The notes: generated by a model not told the origin, from the letters alone. Shown: positions 46,650 to 55,220, counted from the stretch's first letter. The stretch is DNA of 64,000 nucleotides from an uncultured Corynebacterium sp. (GCF_946221935.1 NZ_CAMIGN010000004.1:74171-138170), one strand, 5' to 3'. Translations and numbers: made by a program.

Positions 46650-47783
46650 ATGGTTCAGACCTTTAGGGGGAATGTGGGTTTGGAGACGTGGGGGCGTCAC
46701 GAAGCAAAAACCACAACGCTGCTTATAGAGGGGAAGAGACTCCCGCCCGGCGCACGGCGTGGACTCGGGCGCGGGCAGCGGTACTACAAGATTGCGCCGG
46801 GGATCTACGCCGAGCGCGCGCGATGGGAGGCACTGTCGCGCGACGATAAACTGCGACTACACGGGATTGCACATGTGCTGAGCTGCACGAACGGGATCCT
46901 CTGCGGACAGTCCGCAGCGTTGATGTGGGGGCTGCCGATCGCCAGGCGGGCTGACCCCAACGCGGAAATCGGCTTCCATCCGCCGGAAGGGACAACCGCG
47001 AAACTGCAGCTCCGAACCCCACGGCCATTGCACGCGACCGCCGCCAAACGTGCTGAAACGCTGCAAATAGAAACCTCGAACGGATTGCGGGAGGTGCGGC
47101 TCACCGGCGTTAACGATACGATCATCGATCTCGCTCGGTGGCACAGTGTGGCAGACGCAGTCGTGGCCGCAGAGTTCGCAGCCCGAGCCGCAATGGGCGG
47201 ACTGGGAACTCCGGAGTTCATAGCGGAATTGCGCGCCGACGCAAACGGACTGCGGAGACTCCGGGGGATTGCGAAGGCGAGGGAAGCGCTTCGGCTGATC
47301 AATGGCGCGTCCGAGAGTCCACGGGAATCCGCGCTGAAGGTGAAGCTCTGGGAGGCTGGACTACCTGCGCCTATGCAACAAGTGGAGCTGCACTACGAGG
47401 GCTACTTCGCAGGTCGGGTGGACTTTTTCTACCCGTGCGGGCTGGTGATCGAATACGACGGCCAGAGCAAGTACCAACCCGGTCAGGCCGGCGGCCTGTC
47501 CGGTGGCCTGTCCGGCAGGATGTCCAGCGGCCTGTCCGGTGGCCTGCCTGGCGGGATGGTCAACGAAGAGGTGTTCGCAGCGCGGCAAATCATCAGCGAG
47601 CGGGCACGAGAGCGCAAACTGCAGAACCTCGGTGCGCGGATTTACCGAGTGGACCGAGACAACTTCCGCGATGGCACCGCCGTGGCGGATATTTGCAGGC
47701 TCCACAGGCAGATGACGCAGCATGGGCTCGAGTTTCCCGCCGCCAATTACCGGGGAGGCGTGCCAGCGTGGGAAGCCCCGTGA
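46650..47783 (+). CDS. AbiEi-like/DUF559-type protein (predicted PD-(D/E)xK nuclease domain)
   Basis: 377 aa. The N-terminal part (about 1-140) resembles the winged-helix/AbiEi-like domain common in actinobacterial proteins (LSCTNGILCGQSAALMWGLPI). The C-terminal part (about 225-365) resembles DUF559/Vsr-like nucleases, with E in SPRESALKVKLWEAGL, the acidic pair in GRVDFFYPCGLVIEYDGQSKY and the helix EEVFAARQIISERARERKLQNLGARIYRVDRDNF. A repetitive GGLSG-type insertion (nt 47485-47560, 12-bp DNA units) interrupts the nuclease core. Function unknown; a solitary AbiEi-type gene without a toxin next to it. GC-rich, similar to its neighbours. Confidence 0.6.
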   Translation: MVQTFRGNVGLETWGRHEAKTTTLLIEGKRLPPGARRGLGRGQRYYKIAPGIYAERARWEALSRDDKLRLHGIAHVLSCTNGILCGQSAALMWGLPIARRADPNAEIGFHPPEGTTAKLQLRTPRPLHATAAKRAETLQIETSNGLREVRLTGVNDTIIDLARWHSVADAVVAAEFAARAAMGGLGTPEFIAELRADANGLRRLRGIAKAREALRLINGASESPRESALKVKLWEAGLPAPMQQVELHYEGYFAGRVDFFYPCGLVIEYDGQSKYQPGQAGGLSGGLSGRMSSGLSGGLPGGMVNEEVFAARQIISERARERKLQNLGARIYRVDRDNFRDGTAVADICRLHRQMTQHGLEFPAANYRGGVPAWEAP

Positions 47784-47903
47784 CGGCTAAGCGATTCTCA
47801 GCCCGTTTAAGCGATTTTTGATGCGCCGGCAGGGGCGGGGGCGCGCCGATCAGCCAGGCGAGCAGGGGAGGTTTTGCACATTTTCCGACACTCACGACGC
47901 GGA

Positions 47904-48014
47904 ATGTCCAGAATTCCACGTCTTAAAATATAACTAATCTATTTGCACAGGTCAGAGCGTCGCAATTTTGTGCTGCACACTCGCTACTTTCAATAACTCG
48001 TAGATTTTGGACAT
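47904..48014 (-). repeat. 111-bp intergenic repeat, copy 2
   Basis: Reverse orientation. Read on the minus strand it begins ATGTCCAAAATCTACGAG, has the 20-codon frame MSKIYELLKVASVQ... and ends GAATTCTGGACAT. It lies between the AbiEi/DUF559 gene and tgt. Confidence 0.85.
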
Positions 48015-48228
48015 CCACACTTTAGCCCGAGCCAGCAGCTGCGCGATGTGTGACCGATGGGGTTGATGTGACGGCTTTCGGGGGGGCGCCCGCGAAAGGA
48101 AGCAAGAAACGGCGGGGTGAGTGGCGCGAGGACGGAGAATGAGAGCGCCGAGGTTGGGGACGGTAGCGCCGAGGTTGGGGACGGCGGGGAATCGGCAGCG
48201 CGGAAAGTGGAAACAGCGAAGCGGACGA

Positions 48229-48234
48229 TAAACT
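48229..48234 (+). promoter_or_regulatory. -10 element of tgt (leaderless)
   Basis: TAAACT ends 8 nt before ATG 48243. This decides between ATG 48243 and an in-frame start further upstream (48117). Confidence 0.4.
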
Positions 48235-48242
48235 GGGGTGCC

Positions 48243-49823
48243 ATGACCGATGATCAGGAAAACACCGGCGCAGACGATGACGTTCGCGCAGGTCAGGGAT
48301 TCCAAGGCGCTGCAGCGGACCTGTCTTTTAAGGTATGCACTCGCTTGGCTGACAGCCTCGGCGCGCGAGGCGCCAGCACGCGCACAATCCACGGAGGCGC
48401 AACCAGGAGCGCAAGCACCAGCAGCGACACAACCGGAGAAACCACAACCCACGGAGGCGTAGCCGGGAACGCAAGCACCAGCGACGACACAACCGGAGAG
48501 GCCACAACCCGCAGAACCGCAACCGGGGGCGCAAGCACCAGCGACGACACAACCGGAGAGGCCACAACCCACGGCCCCTCCCGCGAAAAGGGAGAAGCGG
48601 GACCGCTGGGGCGTACGGGCGTCATAGAAACACCGCATGGGACGATCCGCACCCCCGCGTTCATCCCGGTGGCGACAAAAGCAACGGTGAAGACCCTCAC
48701 ACCCGAGCAGGTGCGATCGACGGGCGCGCAGGCCATGCTTTCGAACGCGTACCACCTATATCTGCAGCCGGGGCCAGACATCGTGGACGAAGGCGGCGGG
48801 CTCGCGGAATTCGAGAACTGGCACGGGCCGACGTACACGGACTCCGGCGGCTTCCAGGTCATGAGCCTCGGCGTGGGCTACAAAAAAGTCCTGGCCATGG
48901 ACACAAAAGGCCGCAGCGAGGCAGACATCATCCAGCAGCAGAAGAAGCGCATGGCCGTGGTCGACGAGGACGGCGTGGATTTCCGCAGCGTCATCGACGG
49001 CAGCAAGCACCGCTTCACGCCGGAGGTGTCGATGCAGATCCAGCACCAGCTGGGCGCGGACATCATGTTCGCCTTCGACGAGCTGACCACCCTGGTGAAT
49101 ACACGCTCCTACCAGGAGGAATCCGTCGCCCGCACGCACCGCTGGGCCCGCCGCTGCCTGGCGGAACACCAGCGTCTGACGGACATTCGCCAACACCGGC
49201 CACTGCAGTCCCTATGGGGCGTGGTGCAGGGCGCACAGTACGAGGATCTGCGGCGGCAGGCAGCGCGCGGCCTGGTGGAGCTCTCCCGCGAAGCGGAGGC
49301 TCAGGGCAACCGCGGGTTCGGCGGCTTCGGCATTGGCGGCGCGCTGGAGAAGGAAAACCTCGGCACGATCGTCCGCTGGGTCGCCGAGGAACTCCCGGAG
49401 GATAAGCCCCGCCACCTGCTCGGCATCTCGGAGCCAGACGACCTATTCACCGCGATCGAGGCCGGCGCCGACACGTTCGATTGCGTCGCACCCACCCGCC
49501 TGGGCCGCCGCGGTGGCGTGTACACGCTCGACGGTCGCCTGAATCTTATGGGCGCTCGGTTCAAGAGGGATTTTTCTCCTATTGACGCCGAAGTAGGCGG
49601 CTACGTCTCGGAGAATTATTCGCGCGCGTACATTCACCACCTGCTAAAGGCGAAGGAATTCCTCGCTGGCACGCTGTGCACGCTGCATAATCTGCACTTT
49701 ATGGTGGGGCTGGTGGACCGGATCCGCGAGTCCATGGAGCAGGGGCGTTTCTATGAGTTCCGGGAGGAATTCATGTCTCGCTACTACGGCCCGACTTGGC
49801 AGGAGCGCCTGGGTCAGCACTAG
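48243..49823 (+). CDS. tgt: tRNA-guanine transglycosylase with repeat insertion and missing zinc cysteines
   Basis: 526 aa. Tgt exchanges G34 for queuine/preQ1 in GUN tRNAs. The TIM-barrel core is evident: TGVIETPHGTIRTPAFIPVATKATVKTLTPEQV, DSGGFQVMSLG, GFGIGGALEKEN, and the nucleophile Asp in TFDCVAPTR. Two oddities: (i) residues about 41-121 are an insertion between the first strand (DLSFKVCTRLADSL) and GRTGVIETPHG, built of 20-aa repeats; (ii) the zinc motif CxCxxC is replaced by VGGYVS (nt 49591-49608), only the histidine in TLHNLHF remaining. gluQRS nearby supports a queuosine context. Activity is uncertain. Confidence 0.88.
   Translation: MTDDQENTGADDDVRAGQGFQGAAADLSFKVCTRLADSLGARGASTRTIHGGATRSASTSSDTTGETTTHGGVAGNASTSDDTTGEATTRRTATGGASTSDDTTGEATTHGPSREKGEAGPLGRTGVIETPHGTIRTPAFIPVATKATVKTLTPEQVRSTGAQAMLSNAYHLYLQPGPDIVDEGGGLAEFENWHGPTYTDSGGFQVMSLGVGYKKVLAMDTKGRSEADIIQQQKKRMAVVDEDGVDFRSVIDGSKHRFTPEVSMQIQHQLGADIMFAFDELTTLVNTRSYQEESVARTHRWARRCLAEHQRLTDIRQHRPLQSLWGVVQGAQYEDLRRQAARGLVELSREAEAQGNRGFGGFGIGGALEKENLGTIVRWVAEELPEDKPRHLLGISEPDDLFTAIEAGADTFDCVAPTRLGRRGGVYTLDGRLNLMGARFKRDFSPIDAEVGGYVSENYSRAYIHHLLKAKEFLAGTLCTLHNLHFMVGLVDRIRESMEQGRFYEFREEFMSRYYGPTWQERLGQH
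48411..48570 (+). repeat. 60-bp tandem repeat inside tgt
   Basis: Two full 60-bp units (48411-48470, 48471-48530) and about 40 bp of a third, each starting GCAAGCACCAGC and in frame, encoding ASTSDDTTGEATT-type 20-residue units. Units 2 and 3 are nearly identical, so recent expansion is likely; copy number may vary between strains. Confidence 0.9.
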
Positions 49824-49881
49824 CGGGCCAGGCCGGATGGTCGGCGGGCAGGCGCGGGCATGCATGTCGCGCGCCCGCGCG

Positions 49882-52551
49882 CTAGCGCACGCGTTCCAGC
49901 GACCGGCCTTCGTTGTCGAAGCGCTGGATGGCGCCGGAGCGGAAGTCCCGCTCCAGCTGCGAGCCTTCAATGTCAAAGGTCGGTAGCACGCGGTCCAGCC
50001 ACTTGGGCATGTACCAGGTGGCTTTGCCGAGCAGCATCATCATGGCGGGGATGAATGTCATGCGCACCAGGAATGCATCGAATAGCACGGCCGCGCCCAG
50101 TGCGAAGCCGAAGATCTGTACGAACGGCAGTGGCTGGAAAATGAAGCTGGCGAATACGCCGATCATGATGAGCGCCGCCACCGTCACAACCTTCGCACCC
50201 ATGCCGAAGCCAAAGATCACGGAGTCTTCCACGGGTGTGTACTTGGAGCTCTTGGCAGCCTCGAAGGATTCGTGCTTGAAGCGTTCTCGCATACGCGAAA
50301 CGATAAACACCTGGTAATCCATCGCCAGCCCGAATGTCACGCCAATGAGGAAGATCGGCATAAAGCTGATCAGCGGCCCCGGCGAGTCCCACAGGCCGCC
50401 CCAGCCTTCCTGCCACACCAGCACGGTCAGGCCGAAGGCGCCACCGACGGAGAGTAGGAATCCGAGTGCGGCCATGATCGGCACGGTGATGCTGCGGAAA
50501 ATCATCAACAGCAGAACCAGCGCCAAGCCGACGACCAGCGCCAAGTACACCGGCATGGCGTTTGAAAGTTGTGTCGTAACGTCCTGCTGAATGGGGATCA
50601 GGCCGGTGATGCCCATGTCCACGCCGGTTTCGTTCTCGATCACGCTCTGTTGGCTGCGCAACGCGTGGATCAATGCAGCGGTGCCTTCGTCGGTCGGCCC
50701 GCCCTCGGGCGTGATCAGCAGTTGCGCGGTCAGCCCGTCTTCACTCTGGCCGATCAGCTGTGCATGCTTCACATGGATGTTGCTGCCGAGGTTCTCCATC
50801 GTGTACATGAATGACGCCTGCGCGGCGGCCTTGCGCAAGTCGCCAGCGCCCTGCCCGGCGTCGCCCTGTTCAGGCGTGCTCTGACTTTCCTCGCCCTGCC
50901 CAGCCTCGCCCTCAGCCGGCTTGTTGGCCTGCATGTCCGCCTGGCCGGTGATGTAGGTGGCAAGTGCGGGCGAATCCGGTTTTGCGTTCTCACCGTTGAC
51001 CACTACCAGGAACGGGGCGTTGCGCCCTGGCCCAAAGCCGGCCTCTGTCATCTCGGCGGCCTTGCGCTGGGTGGAGTCCACGTTGGACGTCTTGTCATTC
51101 GGCAGCGAAAGCTGCAAATTCAGCGCGGGCAGGGTCAGCGCTGCCAATGCCAGCATGACCACTGCAATGGAAATGCCAGGGAAGTTGTACACCATCCTGA
51201 TCCATCGGCTCGCCAAGCCGTGCTTGCGCTTACTGTCGTCCACACGCTGGTGCTCGCCGCGGACCGCGCGCGCCGTAGCCGCCGCGGTTGCGCCAGCCCC
51301 GTCGCCCTCTGCATCAGCGCGTACAGCACGCCCGCTTCGGTTGCCCAGCCCCGCCGGACCACCGGTGAAATACCCGTGCGCCGCATCCTCCCCCGCGAGG
51401 GCGGAGGCGTACTGTGACCCGAACGTGGCGTCCTTACGAAAGACCCGCGAGCCGCACGCACCAAGCACAGCAGGCAGGAACGTCAGCGCCACGACCACGG
51501 CGACAACCACGCTAACGGCCGCAAAGTATCCCATGTACGACAGGAATGGGATGTTCGCCAGGCGCAGGCCCAGCAGCGCGACGGTCACGGTCAGCCCGGC
51601 GAACACCACTGCCGAGCCCGCGGTGCCTGCAGCCAAGCCAATCGCATCCGGGCGCGAGCGCCCCTGCCGCAGTTCGTCGCGGTAGCGCGACATGATGAAC
51701 AGCGCGTAGTCGATGCCAACGGCCAGGCCAATCATCAGGCCCAACGTCGGGGTGATGGAGTTCAACGGCAGGAATGCCGTCGCCCCCACCGTCACGAGTG
51801 CGCCGATACCCACACCCACAATCGCGGTAATCAGCGGCAATCCCGCCGCCAGCAGCGAGCCAAATGTAAAGGCCAGAATAACGAGCGCGACCACCACGCC
51901 CGCGATCTCGGAGATCGGTTCGACAGCGATCGGATCGCCGAAGCCGGGGCCGCCGACCTCCACGGTCATGCCCGCGTCGCGCGAGATCTGGATAGCGTCG
52001 TACACCGCCTGGCGGTCTTCTTTGGTCACGTCGGCAGACAGGGGCACATCGAAGCTAAAAGACATCGTGCCGTAGCGCCCGTCGGCGGAGTACATCCGCA
52101 GATTCTCGGCGTCGGACTTCGCGGTAGCTTCGGGCAGCCCTTGCTTCGTCATCTGCTCGACCAGCATCGTGCCGAGCTTCTTGTTGAGGGTTACGGGGTT
52201 GCCGAACTGCATGCCCTCTTTGAAGTCGGGCACGTTGTTCTTTAGCGACGCCACAGTCTCATCCATCGCCGCCATCAGCTCTGGGTCTTCGAGTTTCTTC
52301 CCGTCGGGGGCTTCAAAGACTACGTTGACGTCGGTGGATTCGGCGGGGTTTTTCGTGCCCGGGAATTTCTCTTGGAGCATTTCCGTGGCGTGCGTGGAGG
52401 GCACGTCTTTGATTTCGAAGACGTCGTTGAAGCCCTTTTGGAATCCCAGCGCGGCCGCCGCGATGCCGACGAACAGCAGCAGCCAGGCGGCAATCACCCG
52501 CTTCTTGTGCAGGTAGGACCATCGTCCGAGGTTAAACAGGATTTTCGCCAC
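49882..52551 (-). CDS. MMPL-family RND transporter
   Basis: 889 aa with about 12 membrane helices in the RND arrangement: one N-terminal helix, a large extracytoplasmic loop, five helices, a second loop, six helices. The conserved motif GIDYALFIMSRYRDEL in the first half and GLAMDYQVFIVSRMRERF in the second carry the Asp-Tyr proton-relay pairs. The cytoplasmic loop between the halves (about 400-445) is Gly/Ala/Arg-rich. Actinobacterial MmpL proteins export lipids or drugs; the substrate here is unknown. Start GTG 52551 with GGAAGG upstream. No adjacent TetR gene. Confidence 0.93.
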   Translation of the reverse strand: MAKILFNLGRWSYLHKKRVIAAWLLLFVGIAAAALGFQKGFNDVFEIKDVPSTHATEMLQEKFPGTKNPAESTDVNVVFEAPDGKKLEDPELMAAMDETVASLKNNVPDFKEGMQFGNPVTLNKKLGTMLVEQMTKQGLPEATAKSDAENLRMYSADGRYGTMSFSFDVPLSADVTKEDRQAVYDAIQISRDAGMTVEVGGPGFGDPIAVEPISEIAGVVVALVILAFTFGSLLAAGLPLITAIVGVGIGALVTVGATAFLPLNSITPTLGLMIGLAVGIDYALFIMSRYRDELRQGRSRPDAIGLAAGTAGSAVVFAGLTVTVALLGLRLANIPFLSYMGYFAAVSVVVAVVVALTFLPAVLGACGSRVFRKDATFGSQYASALAGEDAAHGYFTGGPAGLGNRSGRAVRADAEGDGAGATAAATARAVRGEHQRVDDSKRKHGLASRWIRMVYNFPGISIAVVMLALAALTLPALNLQLSLPNDKTSNVDSTQRKAAEMTEAGFGPGRNAPFLVVVNGENAKPDSPALATYITGQADMQANKPAEGEAGQGEESQSTPEQGDAGQGAGDLRKAAAQASFMYTMENLGSNIHVKHAQLIGQSEDGLTAQLLITPEGGPTDEGTAALIHALRSQQSVIENETGVDMGITGLIPIQQDVTTQLSNAMPVYLALVVGLALVLLLMIFRSITVPIMAALGFLLSVGGAFGLTVLVWQEGWGGLWDSPGPLISFMPIFLIGVTFGLAMDYQVFIVSRMRERFKHESFEAAKSSKYTPVEDSVIFGFGMGAKVVTVAALIMIGVFASFIFQPLPFVQIFGFALGAAVLFDAFLVRMTFIPAMMMLLGKATWYMPKWLDRVLPTFDIEGSQLERDFRSGAIQRFDNEGRSLERVR

Positions 52552-52807
52552 TGGTTGACCTTCCGCCGGCTGTTGAGTGTGTGTAGGACCTTGAGCTTGC
52601 GTTCGTGGTTGCGCTCTGGCAGCTCCTGCGGGGTGGGGGTTTCCCGAGAGATGCTTCCCACGCCGCAGACAGTTCTCGAAATATACATCCTACAGTAGCC
52701 AAAAGCCCAGGTGGGTTGTGACAGGTGTGACATGTGTTGCTCAAGCTTCTGGGTGGACCTTCCGGACGCGCTCCCAACTTCCCCGTCGTAGGCAATGCAA
52801 GGGGCAA

Positions 52808-52918
52808 ATGTCCCAAATCTTCCACTTTCGACGAGTAGCAGATTTGCAGCAAATTTTCGTAACCCTCTGACCTGCAGAAACAGAAAGTTATAAAAACGGA
52901 GTGGAAGATTTGGGACAC
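52808..52918 (+). repeat. 111-bp intergenic repeat, copy 3
   Basis: The most divergent copy. Its ends form the longest inverted repeat, ATGTCCCAAATCTTCCAC against GTGGAAGATTTGGGACAC (17 of 18 bp paired). The internal 20-codon frame keeps start, stop and the VTL end but differs in the middle (MSQIFHFRRVADLQQ). Confidence 0.8.
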
Positions 52919-53134
52919 TTTCCGCTCCCGCTACGCCTCAAAGTGCCCTTTTCGGCGCATTCCCGAAATGCGGGACGCAGTTTTGCATCCTTACTCAGGT
53001 ATCCCCCCAGCCACTTTCAGGCCGTCTACGGCGCTTACAACGCTTCGCCCTCTTTTACACCCCTCCCAGTAGAGCGCCCTAACTTCGCCAAAACCAGCCC
53101 ATCGCCGGTCGCAGGCCTCCTACCCAAAGGCTCA

Positions 53135-53245
53135 ATGTCCCAAATCTTCGAGTTATTGAAAGTAGGGGGTTTGCAGCCACATTCTGCAAGCCTCTGACCT
53201 GCGCAAACAGAATAGTTATACTCTAATACGTGGAATTTGGGACAT
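53135..53245 (+). repeat. 111-bp intergenic repeat, copy 4
   Basis: Begins ATGTCCCAAATCTTCGAG and ends GAATTTGGGACAT. The 20-codon frame reads MSQIFELLKVGGLQ...SL-stop. Same orientation as copy 3, 216 bp away. Confidence 0.85.
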
Positions 53246-53296
53246 TCCCACCCGAGCGCTCCTCATTCCCAGCCCCAGGCACCCGGTTGCGCACCC

Positions 53297-53340
53297 CGCG
53301 CACCAAAATCCAAACTCCCGCGCACCAAAATCCAAACTCC
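53297..53340. repeat. 22-bp tandem duplication
   Basis: Two perfect copies of a 22-bp unit, CGCGCACCAAAATCCAAACT plus CC, followed by a partial third (CGCGCAC). Noncoding. Confidence 0.85.
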
Positions 53341-53405
53341 CGCGCACGCGAAAACCGCGCGCCGCCCCAGTGTTCAACCGGGAACCAGCACGCGGCAAAA
53401 AATTC

Positions 53406-53494
53406 TGGCGGTGGCGGAGGGATTTGAACCCTCGGTTGCTACTAACAACACTCGCTTTCGAGGCGAGCACCTTCGGCCGCTCGGACACGCCACC
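53406..53494 (-). tRNA. tRNA-Ser (CGA)
   Basis: Acceptor GGTGGCG/CGCCACC, anticodon arm CTCGC-CTCGAAA-GCGAG (anticodon CGA), long variable arm, GTTCAAATC T-loop, encoded CCA (complement of 53406-53408). Confidence 0.95.
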
Positions 53495-53642
53495 ATAGTC
53501 AGCGATTGCAGACTCGTACTAGCGTAACACCCCCACATTTTCGCAACAAAACCCCACCCTGCGCACACGAGAGCCCCGCGCACACATCCGCACACATCCG
53601 CGCACGCGCATCCACTCGTCCCCCGCGCACACCCCGCGCACA

Positions 53643-53682
53643 CGAAAGCCCGCCGCGAACTTCCACCAGTTCGCAGCGGGCT
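53643..53682 (-). terminator. Terminator after the small MT0933-like gene
   Basis: On the minus strand AGCCCGCTGCGAAC pairs with GTTCGCGGCGGGCT, followed by TTTCG. It lies 16 bp after the stop of the 52-aa gene. Confidence 0.75.
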
Positions 53683-53697
53683 TGCAGCTTCAGCGCT

Positions 53698-53856
53698 TTA
53701 GTTGTCGCCGAGAACCTTGTCCATGCCCTTGTTCAGGCCGTCCTTGGCCTTGTCAGCCTTGTCGCCGTCCAGCTTGCTGTCGATGGCCTTCTCGGCACCG
53801 TCCTGGATCTTGTCGCGGTGCTCGCCTGCCATGTCCTTAGCCTTGTTCAGGTCCAT
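53698..53856 (-). CDS. Small Rv0909/MT0933-like (putative antitoxin family) protein
   Basis: 52 aa, highly charged, rich in Lys, Asp and Gly, with the LNKAKDMAGEHRDKIQDG start typical of the MT0933-like family annotated as antitoxin in mycobacteria. Start ATG 53856 is set by AAGGAG 6 nt upstream. No toxin gene is adjacent: the neighbours are tRNA-Ser and tadA. A CsbD-like stress protein is an alternative description. It has its own terminator. Confidence 0.7.
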   Translation of the reverse strand: MDLNKAKDMAGEHRDKIQDGAEKAIDSKLDGDKADKAKDGLNKGMDKVLGDN

Positions 53857-54092
53857 TGTGGTCTCCTTAGTTTCGGATGTAATTAACTTTGTTCTAACTT
53901 GCGTGCCCCTAGCCGCAACTCGTACGACCAGAAGCACACATCCCAACGTAAGGACGTTCCCGCTCCCTCGCCACCCGCAGCCCCTCAGACAACCAGCGTT
54001 ATCCGCTAAACCCGCAGTTGGGAGCCATGAATTAATTTTCTATAAAACTTATAGACGCCCACGTTTCCCCCACCCCAGCCAGCCGCAAACCG

Positions 54093-54665
54093 TCAACGCA
54101 GGCGGGCGAAGAACTGCCGCAGCAGTTTTTCGCACTCCCCGGCCAGCACGCCTCCGCGGACCTCCGCCCAGTGCAGTGGAGACTCCCGCGGCACGTCCCA
54201 GACGCTGCCGCACGCCCCGGTCCGGGGCTCGTAGGCTCCGAAGATGATGCTGCCAATTCGCGCCCCGACTAGCGCCCCCGCACACATGGCGCAGGGTTCC
54301 AGGGTGACCACCAGCGTGCAGTTTTCCAGCCGCCAGGCGTCCCCGAGCTCCTGCACGGCTTCCCGGATGGCGAGGATCTCCGCGTGTGCGGTGGGATCAT
54401 TGTCGGCTTCGCGCCGGTTCACGCCCCGCCCGAGTTCCCGCCCGTCCTGGTCGAGAATCACAGCTCCGACGGGGACGTCCCCGGCGGGAGTCTTCGCGGC
54501 GATGTCCAGGGCCCGGCGCATCAGCGCTTCCGCGCGCGCATCCCCGGCGACCTGCGGCAATCCGCCGCCCACGCGCACCTGAGCCTCAGCCTCACCGCGC
54601 GCCTCAGCCCCGCTGCACGCGCACGCCTCACCGCCGCGCGCGCCCGGCGCGCCCTCCACCCCCAC
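54093..54665 (-). CDS. tadA: tRNA-specific adenosine deaminase
   Basis: 190 aa as drawn. Zinc deaminase: HAE in PTAHAEILAIREAVQ and PCxxC in TLEPCAMCAGALVGARI. It converts A34 to inosine in tRNA-Arg(ACG); two tRNA-Arg(ACG) genes occur at 60.2-60.5 kb. The catalytic domain starts near residue 44 (ARAEALMRRALDIA). The first about 40 residues are Gly/Ala/Glu-rich and the true start may be downstream of GTG 54665, for example a GTG or TTG near 54560. The gene begins 3 bp after its partner gene ends. Confidence 0.92.
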   Translation of the reverse strand: MGVEGAPGARGGEACACSGAEARGEAEAQVRVGGGLPQVAGDARAEALMRRALDIAAKTPAGDVPVGAVILDQDGRELGRGVNRREADNDPTAHAEILAIREAVQELGDAWRLENCTLVVTLEPCAMCAGALVGARIGSIIFGAYEPRTGACGSVWDVPRESPLHWAEVRGGVLAGECEKLLRQFFARLR

Positions 54666-54668
54666 CGG

Positions 54669-55220
54669 CTAGAACTCCAGCTCCACGCCCACCAGGTCCG
54701 CCAGCTCGTCGGCGAATCCCAGCTCGTCCGCCACGCGCAAAACCTGCTCCGCCCCGTACAGGTCATCGTCGTAGAAGATGATGGACATTATCTGCTCGCT
54801 GACACCTAGATCCTCCAGCAGGTCGAAGTCGCCCTCGGGCCACGGATCGTCGGACGCGTCGGCCTCCTCTTCCGAAGGCTCGTCAATGTCCAGAGTGTCC
54901 AGCACCTCGCTGGCAATGTCGTAATCCAACGCGGCGGTGGCGTCACTAAGTAAGATCCGCACGCCGCTCGGCACCGGGCGGAGCACAACAGACCAGTCGT
55001 CCTCGATGCACAGCAGCCCCACGACCGGGCCTTCCGCGCGCGAGGCTCGCAACTCCGCGATGAGGTTGGGCAGGCTTTCCGTCGCGCGGGCGGGGAGTTC
55101 GCGCAGGTGCCAGTGGCCGTCGGCGCGGATGGCGGACACGGCGAAGGTCAGGTCGCTGCCGTCGCTGCTGGAGCCGGCGCCATAGCCGCGACCGTCGTTA
55201 TCAAAGCTGTCGGTGCTCAT
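54669..55220 (-). CDS. tRNA adenosine deaminase-associated protein
   Basis: 183 aa, TIGR03941-like acidic protein found beside tadA in actinobacteria. Conserved parts are LTFAVSAIRADGHWHLRELPA, GPVVGLLCIEDDWSVVLRPVPSGVRILLSDATAA and the C-terminal FYDDDLYGAEQVLRVADELGFADELADLVG. Molecular role unknown. ATG 55220 preferred (GGGGGA upstream); TTG 55229 possible. It is divergent from tyrA and probably cotranscribed with tadA. Confidence 0.88.
   Translation of the reverse strand: MSTDSFDNDGRGYGAGSSSDGSDLTFAVSAIRADGHWHLRELPARATESLPNLIAELRASRAEGPVVGLLCIEDDWSVVLRPVPSGVRILLSDATAALDYDIASEVLDTLDIDEPSEEEADASDDPWPEGDFDLLEDLGVSEQIMSIIFYDDDLYGAEQVLRVADELGFADELADLVGVELEF

Larger units (their letters stand above)
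47784..48242. other. Intergenic region before tgt
   Basis: Contains the reverse-oriented 111-bp repeat (47904-48014), a short duplicated TAAGCGATT (47787-47816) and a 21-bp tandem duplication (48144-48184, unit AGCGCCGAGGTTGGGGACGG plus one base). The stretch 48117-48242 is open in the tgt frame but is judged noncoding because a leaderless -10 precedes ATG 48243. Confidence 0.5.
52552..53405. other. Long intergenic region with two 111-bp repeats
   Basis: Holds repeat copies 3 (52808-52918) and 4 (53135-53245), a 22-bp tandem duplication (53297-53340) and otherwise no supported gene. The 216 bp between the two repeats show no recognisable feature. GC-rich Thr/Pro-type frames here have no family resemblance. 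Confidence 0.6.

Noticed and set aside
48411..48570. Tandem repeat considered as CRISPR
   Set aside because: Contiguous 60-bp units in frame, no spacers; it is a coding minisatellite in tgt.
53698..53856. Complete toxin-antitoxin module around the MT0933-like protein
   Set aside because: No adjacent toxin frame; neighbours are tRNA-Ser and tadA.
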